A stretch of DNA of 64,000 nt from Agapanthus africanus (GCA_030015575.1 CM057349.1:262317077-262381076), one strand, 5' to 3'; shown: positions 1 to 11,599, counted from the stretch's first letter. The notes: generated by a model from the sequence alone, not told the origin. Numbers and translations: made by a program.

Positions 1-111
1 CACTTGCCGAATCTTTTCCGAATATCTGCCGATTTTTTCTGAATAGTTCTCCGAATCCAAATTTTTGACCTCGCTGAATTATACCCGAATCATGAATTTG
101 TGACTAAGGTC
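1..111. other. Unassigned sequence at the window edge
   Basis: This stretch does not match the LTRs in the rest of the window. It holds four to five loose copies of a CCGAAT/CTGAAT word (near 8, 19, 39, 54 and 87). From about 112 the sequence becomes recognisable minus-strand LTR. It could be part of the same LTR that has diverged, or a separate insertion cut by the window edge. No coding potential is visible. Confidence 0.4.
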
Positions 112-452
112 AGCGGCGCTAGCTATACGTAACGGCTATCCAGGTATTGAGCGAAAAGGAAGCCGACAAGCAAACTCATCTGAACCCCTACTGAGCCTGT
201 CCGTGACAATCTCCATACAGTCCGGTCTGTTTGTCTAAGAGTATCGCATATCGAGTCTAGGCTGGTGGATAAAGTCAGACCCCTAATAACTTGATATTTC
301 GTGTCGGTATGAAGCCCATTACCAACTGAGAAACTACTGATCCAAATCGGTAATTCTCATCTACCTTGGCCAAGGATTTCTGGTGATGGCCACCCTTGCA
401 CCTCGTGACATCAACCCCTAATACCAGGAGAGACGAATCCCGGACGATCCGC
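112..452 (-). mobile_element. Fragment of a Ty1/copia LTR (family A), host of the P0 insertion
   Basis: On the minus strand this matches the middle of the M1 LTR (about 14760-15110) nearly base for base, including the blocks around CAGTCCGGTCTG and GGAGAGACGAATCC. The match stops abruptly at 452, where a plus-strand LTR begins with TGTTGG. The simplest reading is that P0 inserted here. The last five bases, TCCGC, would be its left target duplication, but the partner copy is not identifiable in the window. The rest of this element lies left of the window. Confidence 0.75.
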
Positions 453-626
453 TGTTGGCTATAGTGCCCTTAAGTCAATTATTGAATCACATGCACGTGA
501 TTGTGATGATTGAGGGAGGACATATACGGGGAGAACAACCTTACTCGAGATGATAGTATGCTATCTGGTTTGTCTTTATCATCATATACATGCATTAGGT
601 GGTATTACAAATCACTATTACATGTT

Positions 627-1044
627 GATAGAGCCCATAAGATTCTTGCTTGACTACCAGCATTATGATGACGATTATATAAGTTGGAGCTGGGCGGTCT
701 ATAAGTACATCCTTAAATTTCCATAGTCGTGGGAGTATCGAGAATGGGCATCGATACTCCGGAGTAGACTAGTGTGTACTTATCGAGACCCCAACGAGAG
801 GCGGTGGCCGGTCTTACAAGCCATTGGTGTCAGTTAGTCACCCGAGATATTATACAGGTGCTCATAGGGTTATGAGTACATTAGACGGACTCGCCGGGAA
901 TATACTAGTTGGTATTATACCTATTGTCAGATAGCAGTTCTCAGGTGACATGAGTACAGGTTAGTCTATCGACCTGAGATCGTCATTTTTCTCGTGTGAG
1001 TTCCCACTGTGCTTTGATTACTACCTTACCACGGCTCAAAGGAG
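627..1044 (+). repeat. 418-bp direct repeat, copy 1 (within P0 LTR)
   Basis: Matches 2768-3185 with 8 differences that I counted, about 98 % identity. It is bounded on the right by a sharp junction to the inverted LTR piece. Copy 1 is joined to the true LTR start at 453; copy 2 is joined to the rest of the LTR. Confidence 0.85.
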
Positions 1045-2767
1045 GGATAAAGATGAACTTTGAAGAGTTGTGAGAAATTTGTAGCAAGCAAGCATTTATG
1101 ATGATTAATTTCCCACATCCAAAGAAAAGGAACACTCTCTCTTTTTTTCCTCAAAGTGGCCGGCCCCATGACCTAGAAATGGTGGAGGGAAATATGAATG
1201 TAAATATCAAGTGGAAAAAGGAATTGATAAAGATTAAGCAAAGAAAAGGTCATACCAAATTCTCACTCACAATCTTTTCATTTCCCTTCTCAATAAATGC
1301 AAGGAATGGCAAGAAAAGAATCTCATGATTATGAAAGCACAATTGCAAGAAACCCCTCCACTAATGTTATTTGCAAATGTGCAAATAACCCCCTCCATTG
1401 AAAGTCCGGTCGTGAAGGAATAAAAGAAAACCGGCCGGAACGGAATGCAAACTGGCAACTTCAGAAAACTGATCCTGTAATAAATTACAGGAAAACCCCG
1501 CTACTGCAAATACATGCCCGCATTTGTATTCCCACTGAACACAAATGCAAAGAGACAAAATCTACACTATCTAATACTAGGATCCGGCTTAAGCCAAAGC
1601 CGGCTAGTAAAAAACCGTCCGATCATGACCCGTGCAATACCGCATGTATCTGATCGAACCCTGCCATATCTCCATACGGCCTCTACAGTGTTTCGCCCGA
1701 AACCTGAGTAACTGAATGTGTGATTGACTCTAAAGACTCGTCAATACTATGGCGGTGGATTTAACCACTAGCACGTCAGAGGTATCAGCCATACGTGACG
1801 GGCCACCAGCTACTGACTAAAAAGGGACGTCGATGAGCGAACTCATCCTGATACCCTACTGAGCCTGTCAGTGACAATATCCGTACAGTCCGGTCCATTC
1901 GTCTATGAGCATCGCATGGCGGGCCTAGGGGGTTGGTGAAAGTCAGACCCCCAAAAGCGGTACAAGTCGTGTCAGAGATCAGCCCAGAACACCCTGAGAT
2001 ACTACTGGAATACCTACCAATAAATCTCCCGCCTTGGCCAAGGACTTTTCATGTTCTGGCTCTCCTAGACACAGTGCGACCTCACCCCCAATATCGGGAG
2101 AGACGAATCCCTGAAGATCCGCTCACTGCCTCCATGTGGCTCGGGACTGTACCCAACTAAAACCTGTTTGTACGACTCCTTTGAGCCGTGGTAGGGTAGT
2201 AATCAAAGCACAGTGGGAACTCACACGAGACAAATGACGATCTCAGGTCGATGAACTAACCTGTACACATGTCACCAGGGAACTGCTATCTGACGTCTGG
2301 TATAATCCCAACTAGCAGGTTCCCGGCGAGTCCTGTCCGGTGTACTCATAACCCAATGAGCACCTGTATACATCTTAGGTGAACCAACTGACACCAGTGG
2401 CTTGTGAGACCGGCCACCGCCCCTCGTCGGGGTCTCGACTGTATACACTAGTCTACTCTGGAGAATCGATGCCCTGTCTCGAAACTCCCACGACTAGGGA
2501 CCATTTAAGGATGTGCTTATAGACTCCAGCTCTCACGTATATGATCGCCCTCATACTGCTGGTAGTCAAGCAAGAATCCTAGAGGCTCTATCAACGTGTA
2601 GTAGCGACTCGTAAGGTCACCTAAAGCAGTACACGATGATAAAGATAAACCAGATAGCATACTATCATCTCGAGTAAGATTGTCCTACTGGGATAGGTCC
2701 TCCCCTCAATCATTGCAATCACGTGCCTGTGATCCAATAATTAACTCTGAGGGCACTATCTCCAACA
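1045..2767 (-). mobile_element. Inverted family A LTR fragment inside the P0 LTR
   Basis: On the minus strand this reads as an LTR. Its right end ATCTCCAACA at 2767 is the inverse of the LTR start TGTTGGAGAT, and its body matches the M1 and M2 LTRs in order (around CAGTCCGGTC, GGAGAGACGAATCC and GGCTCAAAGGAGTCG on one strand or the other). The left part, corresponding to the 3' end of an LTR, is not recognisable. No internal region accompanies it, so it is a solo-type or recombined LTR remnant. It contains a hairpin CCTGTAAT/ATTACAGG (1475-1492) and another GCATTTGT/ACAAATGC (about 1520-1550). Confidence 0.75.
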
Positions 2768-3185
2768 GATAGAGCCCATAAGATTCTTGCTTGACTACCA
2801 GCATTATGATGACGATTATATAAGTTGGAGCTGGGCGGTTTATAAGTACATCCTTAAATTTCCATAGTCGTGGGAGTATCGAGACTGGGCATCGATACTC
2901 CGGAGTAGACTAGTGTGTACTTATCGAGACCCCAACGAGAGGCGGTGGCCGGTCTTACAAGCCATTGGTGTCAGTTAGTCTCCTGAGATATTATACAGGT
3001 GCTCATAGGGTTATGAGTACATTAGACGGACTCGCCGGGAACATGCTAGTTGGTATTATACCTATTGTCAGATAGCAGTTCCCAGGTAACATGAGTACAG
3101 GTTAGTCTATCGACCTGAGATCGTCATTTTTCTCGTGTGAGTTCCCACTGTGCTTTGATTACTACCTTACCACGGCTCAAAGGAG
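2768..3185 (+). repeat. 418-bp direct repeat, copy 2 (within P0 LTR)
   Basis: Second copy of 627-1044. It begins with GATAGAGCCC immediately after the LTR end ATCTCCAACA. GATAG may be the five-base target duplication of the inverted insertion, since the same GATAG starts copy 1. Confidence 0.85.
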
Positions 3186-3771
3186 TCGTGCAAACATGTT
3201 TTAGTTGGGTACAGTCCCGAGCCACATGGAGTCAGTGAGCGGATCGTTGGGGATTCGTCTCTCTCGGTATTGGGTGTTGATGTCGCAATGTGCACGGGTG
3301 GCCATCACCAGAAATCCTCAGCTGAGGTGGATGAGAATTACTGATTTGGATCAGTTGTTTCTCAGTGGGTGATGGGCTTCATACCAACACGAAATGTCGC
3401 GTTATTAGGGGTCTGACTTTATCCACCCCCTAGACTCGATATGCGATACTCTTAGACGAATAGACTGGACTGTATGGAGATTGTCACCGACATGCTTAGT
3501 ATGGGTTCGGATGAGTTTGCTCGTCGGCCTTTCTTTCGCTCAATATCAGGGTAGCCGTTACGTACAGCTAGTGTCGCTGACGTGCTTATGGTATACCCAC
3601 TGCCAGCGTATTGATGAGTCTTTAGAGTCCCACATAGAGGGTTTCGCTGGTTCTAGCGAAATGATGTAGTAGCCGTATTGGAACGTGCAGGGTTCCGATC
3701 GATTGATTATACTATGTACCCGGACTTTCGATCGGACAGTTGATAATACTAGCCGGCTCGGGTTTGATCTG

Positions 3772-3802
3772 AATTATTAAATCAGGTATTGATTTAATAA
3801 TT
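3772..3802. other. Perfect 13-bp hairpin in the P0 LTR
   Basis: AATTATTAAATCA (3772-3784), loop GGTAT, then TGATTTAATAATT (3790-3802). The arms are perfect complements. The same position in other LTRs of the window carries a hairpin of different sequence, for example in E3 (29359-29381) and inner (33280-33306). Confidence 0.75.
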
Positions 3803-4707
3803 TACATATATATATTTCGATATGTATATTCTAGTATTATATTCTTTGTGTTATCTATCTCTTCGGGTATTCGTGTTTTGGTGCGAATACAGGTATGTAT
3901 ATACAGTAGAATGTAATCATTATTTTTCCGGAAAATATTCTAGAAGGTGGACACCTCATATTGGTTTGACCATTTATATTAAATGGATTATGAGGTGGCA
4001 AAGACTTGATGGGAGTATGGCGAGGAACATGCTTGCATAGTGTGCACAAATGAATTGTTAATTCATTTGTGCATACTATTCAAGTATGGGCACATTTTTA
4101 AAATGGAAAATATCTTTTGTAAAACCTATTCTTATGTGAGTTTTTCCACACTTGATTGGCTTGCTCATTGTTGGAAAAATAGAAGAGAGATGGTTCATTC
4201 TTGAGAGCTCTCTTCTCCTCATCATTAGCATCACTCTCCTCTTGCTTCTTTTGAGTTTCCTCCACCTTCATCTTCCACCTCCTCTCAACCCTCTCATGTA
4301 TTGAGAATCATGAGAGGAGGTGAGATACGATAGATACACTTAGAACACTCACTACATCCCAGGCTTTCTAGATTAGCAACCTAGAAACTCCAGTTGCTTC
4401 ACTTGCTTTGATGTGAAGATAGAGCCATGAGCTACATCTCTCGGGTGGATCATCTTCGACGGAGGAAGACCGGCGGCCAAGTTCGTTCGAGCACGCCTCA
4501 AGGAGCTTAGGAAGGTGATGGAAAACCGACATACTTAGTTCTTTTGGTATAATCACTTTAACCCTTTAGTTAGACTCTTTATTAATTGCTAGTATAGGTT
4601 TATGGTTTTAATCTTAGGGCGGGTTTAGTTTGCGCAAAAAATTTTAAACGCCAGTTTTTGTTCCGCATTGGCCACGGTAGTAGCCAGGGCACCGGCGAAA
4701 CTCAACA

Positions 4708-4720
4708 TGGTATCAGATTC
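4708..4720 (+). other. Primer-binding site of P0
   Basis: TGGTATCAGATTC directly follows the LTR end ACTCAACA. TGGTATCAGAGC is the usual primer site of plant copia elements, complementary to the 3' end of initiator methionine tRNA. This copy matches its first ten bases. Confidence 0.8.
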
Positions 4721-4915
4721 ACCCATAAACCAATACTAGATAGTTTGCATAAGGTTAGAATATCGATCGTCCAATTTTTCCGAATCAAAATTCCATTTTC
4801 TTATGCCTGCCGTCGATTTTCAAATGTGTTCAAAAACTCTTTCAGAGGAACTTAAAAATCTGTGCAGGCATTTGTAGGGGACCACAAGAAATTTGGGCAA
4901 CTGAACCATCAAATT

Positions 4916-4964
4916 GGCCACGGAAGTGACGCAATAGATGACTATTTCTGGTGGTTCCGCGGCC
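4916..4964 (+). other. Leader hairpin of P0, 208 nt after the primer-site start
   Basis: GGCCACGGAA (4916-4925) pairs with TTCCGCGGCC (4955-4964) with one mismatch. It is the counterpart of the hairpins found 198-206 nt after the primer site in E3, inner, outer, E4 and M2. Confidence 0.65.
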
Positions 4965-5876
4965 GTCTTGTGGAGAAATTGCACCAAATTTCTCGTGGCA
5001 CTCTCTGACATGGAAATTTGATTTTTGGGATATTTAGTTTTAGCCCAGATTTGTTTGAGTGCTGGTTTTGCATTTGGGGCCAGTATGGGAAACTTTAGTC
5101 GATCGAAATTTTAAGTTCGTGTTTATCAGTACATGTGATGATATCTGCGACCGTGAATATTAATGAGCGGTACAATCCGACTAGTTGCTATATGTTCAAT
5201 TAGACGGGTTTGAGATCGTGATATTCACGTTGATGTTCTGAGTTGTGCTGATATTGTGGTTGGATTGTTGTGGTGGATAGCCTGTAGTGCAATAGTAGTA
5301 GTACAGTTCAGTTTTATTTGAATATTCAGTATTGCGAGGCGAGCGTCCGACATGTGGACTGTCGTCTCTGCCAGATTGTATATTCTTTTATTGGGGCATG
5401 ACCGGGTTGTTGTCGGTGTCGCCATTGTATATATATATTTTTTGTACTAGAATTACCCCACGATGGAGTGTACGAATAGCCCGCATCTCATAGCGTTGAG
5501 ACGGAGGGGCCTTACTCTAGAATTGGCATGCTATTCGCCGCACTCGTAGGGGGTATAGGATGACCTATGGAGGGTTTGCTCAAGTTACCGGATTCCATGA
5601 AGTGTTGGGTGGCCCATTCACTTTGTTGATTGAAGTTGCCTCACTTCTGGGATTGGCGGGTAACTTTTCGTGGTCGTAGGGGTCTAGGTTTTCATTGCAT
5701 AGGCTATCCACACGATCGGGAACGTCGGGTATCATTTGCGGATCAAATAAAACTCGAGGCTCCAAGATTATCCACCATTATGTGTTGCTTGCTGAGAATC
5801 TGTGATGTTGCTTATATCATGCCTAGGACGAATGTTATATATATTTATATATACTAGTAGATGTTGTATATATTTT

Positions 5877-5963
5877 GCATCCATGCTAGTCTAGCCCCCG
5901 CTCTGCCGTTAGTTAAGTAACCCAATGGTGCATGACGGGGCCTAGTGGCGAATGCGGATGGCA
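5877..5963 (+). other. Structured CCGTTAG leader box of P0
   Basis: Conserved block with nested inverted repeats: CATCC/GGATG outside, CTAGCCCC/GGGGCCTAG inside, and CCGTTAG opposite CCAATGG at the tip. Equivalent boxes lie in inner (36221-36304), E3 (52243-52324) and, inverted, M2 (24672-24755). Outer and E4 lack it. Confidence 0.55.
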
Positions 5964-6114
5964 TATACGTACATTTTATTTTCGTTCCTTTTCTGTGGTG
6001 TGATATGGATTAATTGACGGGACTGCGTTAATTTTGATTAATGCAAGAAAACATAAACCCAAATGATGTTGTTGGAACCAAATTTTCAAAAACTGTTATT
6101 ACAGGACGTTTCCT

Positions 6115-6378
6115 TTTGCTTTGCACAGTGGTATTTTTGCTTTGCACAGTGGTATTCAGTTATGAATATCCAGCACCTCATTCGAAGAGGCAAGAGCCGA
6201 GATCCCTTCATCGGGAGTGACCTCGTGAGCGAAAGTTTGCGTCATCGTAATAACTTCATTATAGTCGATTATTTTGCTTTGCATCGTGGTATTTGATTGG
6301 GAATATCCTGCACCTCATTAGATGAGGAAAGAACCGAGATCCCTTAACCAGGAGTGATCTCTTTAGCAAAAGTTTGCG
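6115..6378 (+). repeat. Duplicated block of about 105-125 bp in the P0 leader
   Basis: Two direct copies (6115-6241 and 6272-6378) built round TTTGCTTTGCA, GTGGTATT, CCTGCACCTCATT, GAGATCCCTT and GGAGTGA. The same pair occurs in inner (36439-36540 and 36585-36685), outer (46120-46222 and 46265-46366) and E4 (61491-61593 and 61635-61740), but I do not see it in E3 or M2. Confidence 0.7.
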
Positions 6379-6512
6379 CCACTATATATTTGCAAAACCA
6401 CCCGGTTCCTTCAACGATATCAAGTTCATTACGGTAAAGGTTTTTTGCCAAAAACCAGCCACAGCCCTCCGTCATTTTAGATTAGTATTGCTTAGTATTC
6501 GTGCTATGTTTG

Positions 6513-6700
6513 TTGACCTTGTCAAGACGTAGTGTGCGGAAGCTCTGTAATACTTTTCTGTCGCATGGATATGTGGATTTATTAGGACAATCGTTCGACC
6601 TTGTTGACCTTGTCAAGGGTCTTAGCGGGTGGGTCTAATTCAATCAGGATAATGACGGGTTGAACTTGACTAGGACCCTTTGACTTGTTGATCTTGTCAA
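6513..6700 (+). other. Triple TTGAC..GTCAA hairpin cluster of P0
   Basis: TTGACCTTGTCAA at 6513-6525 and 6604-6616, and TTGATCTTGTCAA at 6688-6700. The spacing is 91 and 84 nt. Five other elements carry the same three-part cluster with their own version of the motif. Confidence 0.7.
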
Positions 6701-7029
6701 GGTCACTTGGATCCTAGGGGTAAAAATCACATCGGGAGTTTCAAACATACAGGAAACTTGCCAGGCATGTGCATACCTTTTGGAGTGTGGTGACTTGAGT
6801 GGCTTCCATCAAGTTATCATGCGATAATAGTTGGATCCCGATTCCCACTGATGAGTAGGTGCTACTCCTCGGGTGATTTTTGATGATCCCGACTAATTCT
6901 CCTTTTAGATTTGAAGGAGAATTTTAGGAAACAGTGGGAGACATCCTGATTAGATAAAGTGATTAACCATTCTAATCTAAATTAGAGTGCACGCTGAGTG
7001 TTTCTTTTTTTCTCTCTTTGGCAGCGACT

Positions 7030-9605
7030 ATGACCCGACCATAAACTAAAACTCATGAACCTCGTTAACCGAACTTTTTTAAAACACTTTGGCTTTTTGG
7101 ATTGTCATAGTCGCTCCTACTTTTCCTTTTTCATTTCTCCGGAACATTCTGTATCACTACAAAGATCCACATTTCTTGGATATTCCATCATATAGTTACA
7201 TACGAACTCGAAGGAACTTATTCCAGTTCGAGGATGGATTCTGGTTCTGGAGAAATTGAACATGATTATTCAGTTGTCTTTCCCCTTTACCTTCTTTCAG
7301 GTTGCAAGAGCTCCTGGTATTAGGAGAGTACACCTATTGCGCTTATTGGATAGTCTTCTTCCAAACCATAGACAGGTGCTGAAAGGTGAGGAAAGAAGAA
7401 AACCAATCAGCCTAAGTGTAGTGTACAGAAGGTAGTAAGTAAAGCATATAAAGGGATTAAAGTGAGGGAAAAGGAAATTGCGACTACTATCATTCACGAA
7501 GAAACCGTGTATACCCCGGCCATTCCTACTTCCCCTTTGCATTTCTCCAGAACACCCCATATCACTACGAAGATATACATTTATTGGATATGCCATCGTA
7601 TAGTTACATACGAACTCAAAGAAACTTATTTCTGATCGAGGATGGATTCTGGTTCTGGAGAAATAGAATAAGGATTATTCAGTTGTCTTTTAACTTTACC
7701 TTCTCTCAGGTTGCGAAAGCTCCTGGTATTAGGAGAGTAGACCTATTACGCTTATTGGATAATCTTCTTCCAAATCTTAGGCTGGTGCCGAAAGATAGGG
7801 AAGGAAGAAAACCAATTAGCTTAAGTGAGGTATACAGAAAGTAATAAGTAAAGACATATAAAGGGATTGGAGTGAGGGTAAGGTAGTATACGGTTACTGT
7901 CATGAATCTGGATAGTGGAAGAGACATTACTAGGAATACCCCTTCGAAACATTTTCATGTTTCTGTTTTACTGTGCGATGTTAATTGAAAACTGTTTTCC
8001 TAATTAGATTCTGACTCCAGGGTATGTATTTACCAGACTTGATTCTCACATCTGTATGGCGTTACAGATACTGAATGGGAGTAAGACATTAGGAATTGGG
8101 TGATTGTATCCTCAACATATCGGAATTCTTTGTAATTGGTGATATTTGAGGAAATCACCTGGGTTTTGCCTGATGACAAATATTTGGTTTTGAATATTTG
8201 TTGTTATGCACCAATTTCAAACTGATATATCAGTACGTTTATTTTATAAAGTGACATATGACTTTTTAAAATTATGTCTATGACATTTACCTATATTAGT
8301 TGATGGTTCGGTAAGGTGCATTCAACAGCGGTGTAATTCTTCTTAACCATAGTACAGTTTTCAATCTACGATGCACATGATTTGAGTTATTCAACTCAAT
8401 GGACTTATACAGAGTATTGTATGTTGTCCAATGTCCATTAGGAAATAGGGGTTAGTCCTCGTACTATATTCTGTTTACTTGTGACTTCTCCAGTTTTAGA
8501 CAAGTATTTCGTAGAAATACAAGGTCCAAGTTTTGAGAAGTTATAGGAATAAAAATAAAGTAGAGAACCATGTGCTGCAAGTGTCAAGATTCTTCAAGGT
8601 TATCGAAGATGTAGATACTTGTGCTAGGTATTCCATTGTAAGTAATAGTTTTGAGAACTTGCTTCTCTTTTAGGTTACTCATACGTGGGTGCATTTCTTG
8701 ATGAGTAATGCTGCTTGGCCTCCTTCCATTTTGTTGATATGTACTGAAAACGGCTGCATGTATTTTGAATCTGTTTCCAATTAAATTAGTGCCTTTGTTT
8801 CTATATGGTATATAGAATGGTTTCATATCTTAACGATGTTAATGTATATGGAGTTATCCGGCTTATGCTTAAAACTAGAATCTATATAAACTCAAGGCAT
8901 GTTTAAGTAATAGCAGTTTGTAGGTTATCCCGGGCTTTGATGAGGGTTAACATTCTATCATCAGGAAGATCAATAGTTATTTTGTTCTTGACTCGCCACC
9001 AGTTTTAGTAAAATGGATTCTATTCAGAAAACATTAGTGGGAGTATGGTAGAACTGGAAGACATTCCAGAACCACAAACGATTACTGAAAATTTAGTAGA
9101 ACCTAAAGATTCAATTGGATTCTATAATCCATTGCCACTCCGCAGATTTAGTGGGTAACCTTAGCCACCCGAAAGGTACTTCGGTCTCCTTAAAGACGTT
9201 GATAGGGAGGTTTTTGATTACCCAAACTTGCCACTACTGTTGTTCTAGACTATGAGATTTGGCAGGAGGATGAGTATAACGTTGTTCTTAATTAGCTTTA
9301 GAAGTGTACGTGTATATAACTCTGCCATAGGGTTGTTGTAGTCAGTGGGTGTGGCGGAGGCATGGTGGCAAGTAGCTTATGTCTATTTATAGACTAAAGC
9401 AGATTTAGCAGAGATAGATCGTCTATTTTTGATATGACAGTCATAGAGTTTGACTTCATCAGAATAACAGATGGATGAAGGTAGTAGGGAGTGATGTCTT
9501 GGCATTTGGATGACACGCTCTTGATAGGAAGTGATATTCCTATACTGCGATCGGTTACACTGTGGTTGTCACAAGGTGTTTCTCCATGCAAGATATGTTA
9601 GTGGA
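7030..9605 (+). pseudogene. gag-pol relic of P0
   Basis: The region begins at an ATG after a pyrimidine-rich tract, the same context as the gag starts of M2 and E3. It then holds a 409-bp tandem duplication with no protein resemblance I can name. From about 8880 it resembles the end of integrase (GTAGGTTATCC for a VGYP-like word; the stretch before GTAGAACTGGAAGA matches the VELEEIPEP part of M2 pol). At 9420-9600 it resembles the reverse-transcriptase segment around the YVDD motif. Many breaks; no function expected. M1 carries the same reduced set of parts on the other strand. Confidence 0.6.
7116..7933 (+). repeat. 409-bp tandem duplication in the P0 coding relic
   Basis: Copy 1 runs 7116-7524 and copy 2 from 7525 to about 7933. 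Both contain CATTTCTCC, ATAGTTACATACGAACTC, GAGGATGGATTCTGGTTC, CAGTTGTCTTT and CTCCTGGTATTAGGAGAGTA in the same order. Identity by eye is high over the first 380 bp and fades at the end of copy 2. Confidence 0.8.
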
Positions 9606-11544
9606 TGTTGCACACCCTCACAACACTTGTGAGGAGGTGGAAGTGGAAAACGAAAATTTTATTGCATGCAACACCCACATAAACCCTAGATCTTGTTCTT
9701 AAACCTTAACTATCAAACCTATCTAGAGATCTTATCTACTATGATTGGGTTATACCTAAGGAACCGGTCCTTCGGGTCTTCTTTTGGATGCGATTCCTAG
9801 GCTCTTTGGATGCTTGAAAGGAACTAGGTCTCCGGTCACCTCTAGGCCGTAGATGATCCACCCGAGAGTTATAGAACAAGCTTCAAACTCTTCACAAGAG
9901 TTAACAAAGAAATCAAGTGTGCTAGAAATGATTACTTAGATGATGTAGAGATTAAGTAGAGGATTAAAGTGATCCTTAAGCTTTTGATTCACAACTCATG
10001 TGAAGGGTAAAGCTTGGAGGTAGGAGAAGGAGATAATTTGGAGAGAGAAGATGAATGTTAGAATGAGCAAGTCTCAAGCATGAACAAATGATATGGCTCA
10101 AAACAATAATTGAAGCATGTGCATTATTTTTCTCAAAAAATAATGCTCCATGCTTCAATAGTAAACCCAAATGAATAAAAAATGAAATAAGCCATTCCTT
10201 CATGCATACTTTGACAATTCCAAATTCCACCTCATTGTTTTATTTTCACAAAAGAAAAACCCATTTATGAGGTGTCTCCTTCTAGAATGTATTCTTGTAT
10301 AATTACAAGAATACCCCTCACCGTATGTCATATAAGTATACCCGTATTCGCATTCCGAAAAATACGAATACAAATAATCCAACAATATAATACCGGTATC
10401 CGGCTTAAAACAAAGCCTACTAGTATTATCCTTCCGATCATCATTCCTGTAACCATTACACGAACATGATCGAAACCCTGCCGTAACAACTTACGGCCTC
10501 TACATCTTTTTCCTGAACCAGGGAACCCTCTGTGTGGGACTCTAAAGACTTGACAGTACGCTGGCAGTGAGTTTAACCATAAGCAGGTCAGCGGCACTAG
10601 CTGTGCATAACGACTACCCAGGTACATGACGATAAGGTGGCCGACGAGCGAACTCATCACAACCCTAACGAGCCTGTAAGCAACACTTACCGTACAGTCC
10701 GGTCTCTTCGTCTGATACGTCGCATATGAACTCCAGGGGTAGTAAATGTCAGACCCTAGAAACGTTATAAGTCATGCTAATGTATGGCTCATAACGGTTT
10801 GAGAAACTACTGATAAGTCTTATCAGTAAATCTCGAAAACCCTGGCCAGGGATTTGCTGTTATGGCCGATCAACCATAGCGTGACATTATCTCCCTATAC
10901 CGGGAGAGACAAAACCCCTCCTATCGCTCACCTCCTCCATGTGATTCGGGACTGTACCCAGAATCCACCTGTTTGCACGACTCAGTAGAGCTGTGGTAGG
11001 GAGGAAATCAAAGCACAGTGGGAATCACACAAGGCACTATGACGATCTCGAGTCTACAGACTAACCTGTACAAGTGTCACCAGAGAACTGCTATTAGACA
11101 ATAGGTATATATAACATCTAGGAGTTCTCGGCGAGTCCTGTTCGATCTACCCATTCTCCAATGAGCACATGTGTACAATCTTTGATGTCAAACACCAATG
11201 GTTGTGGGATCAACCATCGCCCCCAGGATCAAGAAACGTACACACTAGTCTACTCTGGTAATATCGATGCCCTGTCTCGATATACCCTCGACTAGGAACT
11301 ATTTAAGGATATACTTTTAGACTACCCAGGCCCCACCAGTATGATCTACATCATAATCCCGGTAGTCAAGCATAATCCTAAGGGCTTCATCAACATGTAT
11401 ATAAGATATGAAATACAACACATCACACTTTAAGATGAATATAAACCAGATAGCATACTATCATTTCGAGCAAAGATTGTTTCTATACATATACATGCCT
11501 AGCATCCTATACAATACAGGCCTCTAGGGCATACATATATAACA
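9606..11544 (-). repeat. 3' LTR of M0
   Basis: 1939 bp, from TGTTGCACACC (9606) to ATAACA (11544) on the plus strand. It contains a hairpin with arms GTATTCTTGTA/TACAAGAATAC (10289-10314), a GTATTCG..CGAATAC hairpin (about 10346-10373), and the GATAGTATGCTATC palindrome (inverted, about 11450) found near the start of most LTRs here. Confidence 0.8.
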
Positions 11545-11599
11545 ATCTCCCACTTGCACTAAGGCCTGTAGTTGGTGCAATAAGTACACACTGTTTATA

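Larger units (their letters stand above)
453..4707 (+). repeat. 5' LTR of P0, interrupted
   Basis: Starts TGTTGGC at 453 and ends CTCAACA at 4707, directly before a primer-binding site. Without the inverted piece (1045-2767) and one copy of the 418-bp repeat the LTR would be about 2.1 kb, matching the 2045-bp LTR of M1. Its 3' end (GCCGGTGCCCTGG and CCGCATTGGCCACGG on opposite strands) matches the M1 LTR end. It contains a perfect 13-bp hairpin at 3772-3802 and a GTATTCG/CGAATAC hairpin near 3867-3892. Confidence 0.8.
4721..7029 (+). other. Leader region of P0
   Basis: About 2.3 kb of non-coding leader between the primer site and the gag start. It holds, in order: a hairpin at 4916-4964; a structured CCGTTAG box at 5877-5963; a duplicated block of about 105-125 bp (6115-6241 and 6272-6378); three TTGAC..GTCAA hairpins (6513-6700); a GAGTAG/CTACTC hairpin at 6853-6867; and a CAGTGGGAGACATCC box near 6930 that all six leaders in this window share. 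A pyrimidine tract followed by GGCAG (7000-7024) sits just before the gag ATG. Confidence 0.7.
453..9605 (+). mobile_element. Ty1/copia element P0 (family A), decayed, 5' LTR to reverse-transcriptase region
   Basis: Plus-strand LTR retrotransposon. Parts in order: 5' LTR (453-4707, interrupted by an inverted LTR piece), primer-binding site (4708), leader of about 2.3 kb, gag start region (about 7030), integrase-like and reverse-transcriptase-like relic (about 8880-9605). At 9606 it is interrupted by M0, and its 3' end is not visible in the window. The LTR start TGTTGGCTATAGTGCCCT equals the LTR start of M1 read on the other strand, so the two belong to one family. It is an old, broken copy with many breaks; no long open frame remains. 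Confidence 0.8.

Noticed and set aside
7584-7844. 86-residue frame (GFWFWRNRIRIIQ) as a small gene
   Set aside because: It lies in a tandem duplication within a decayed element, and the other copy does not keep the frame.
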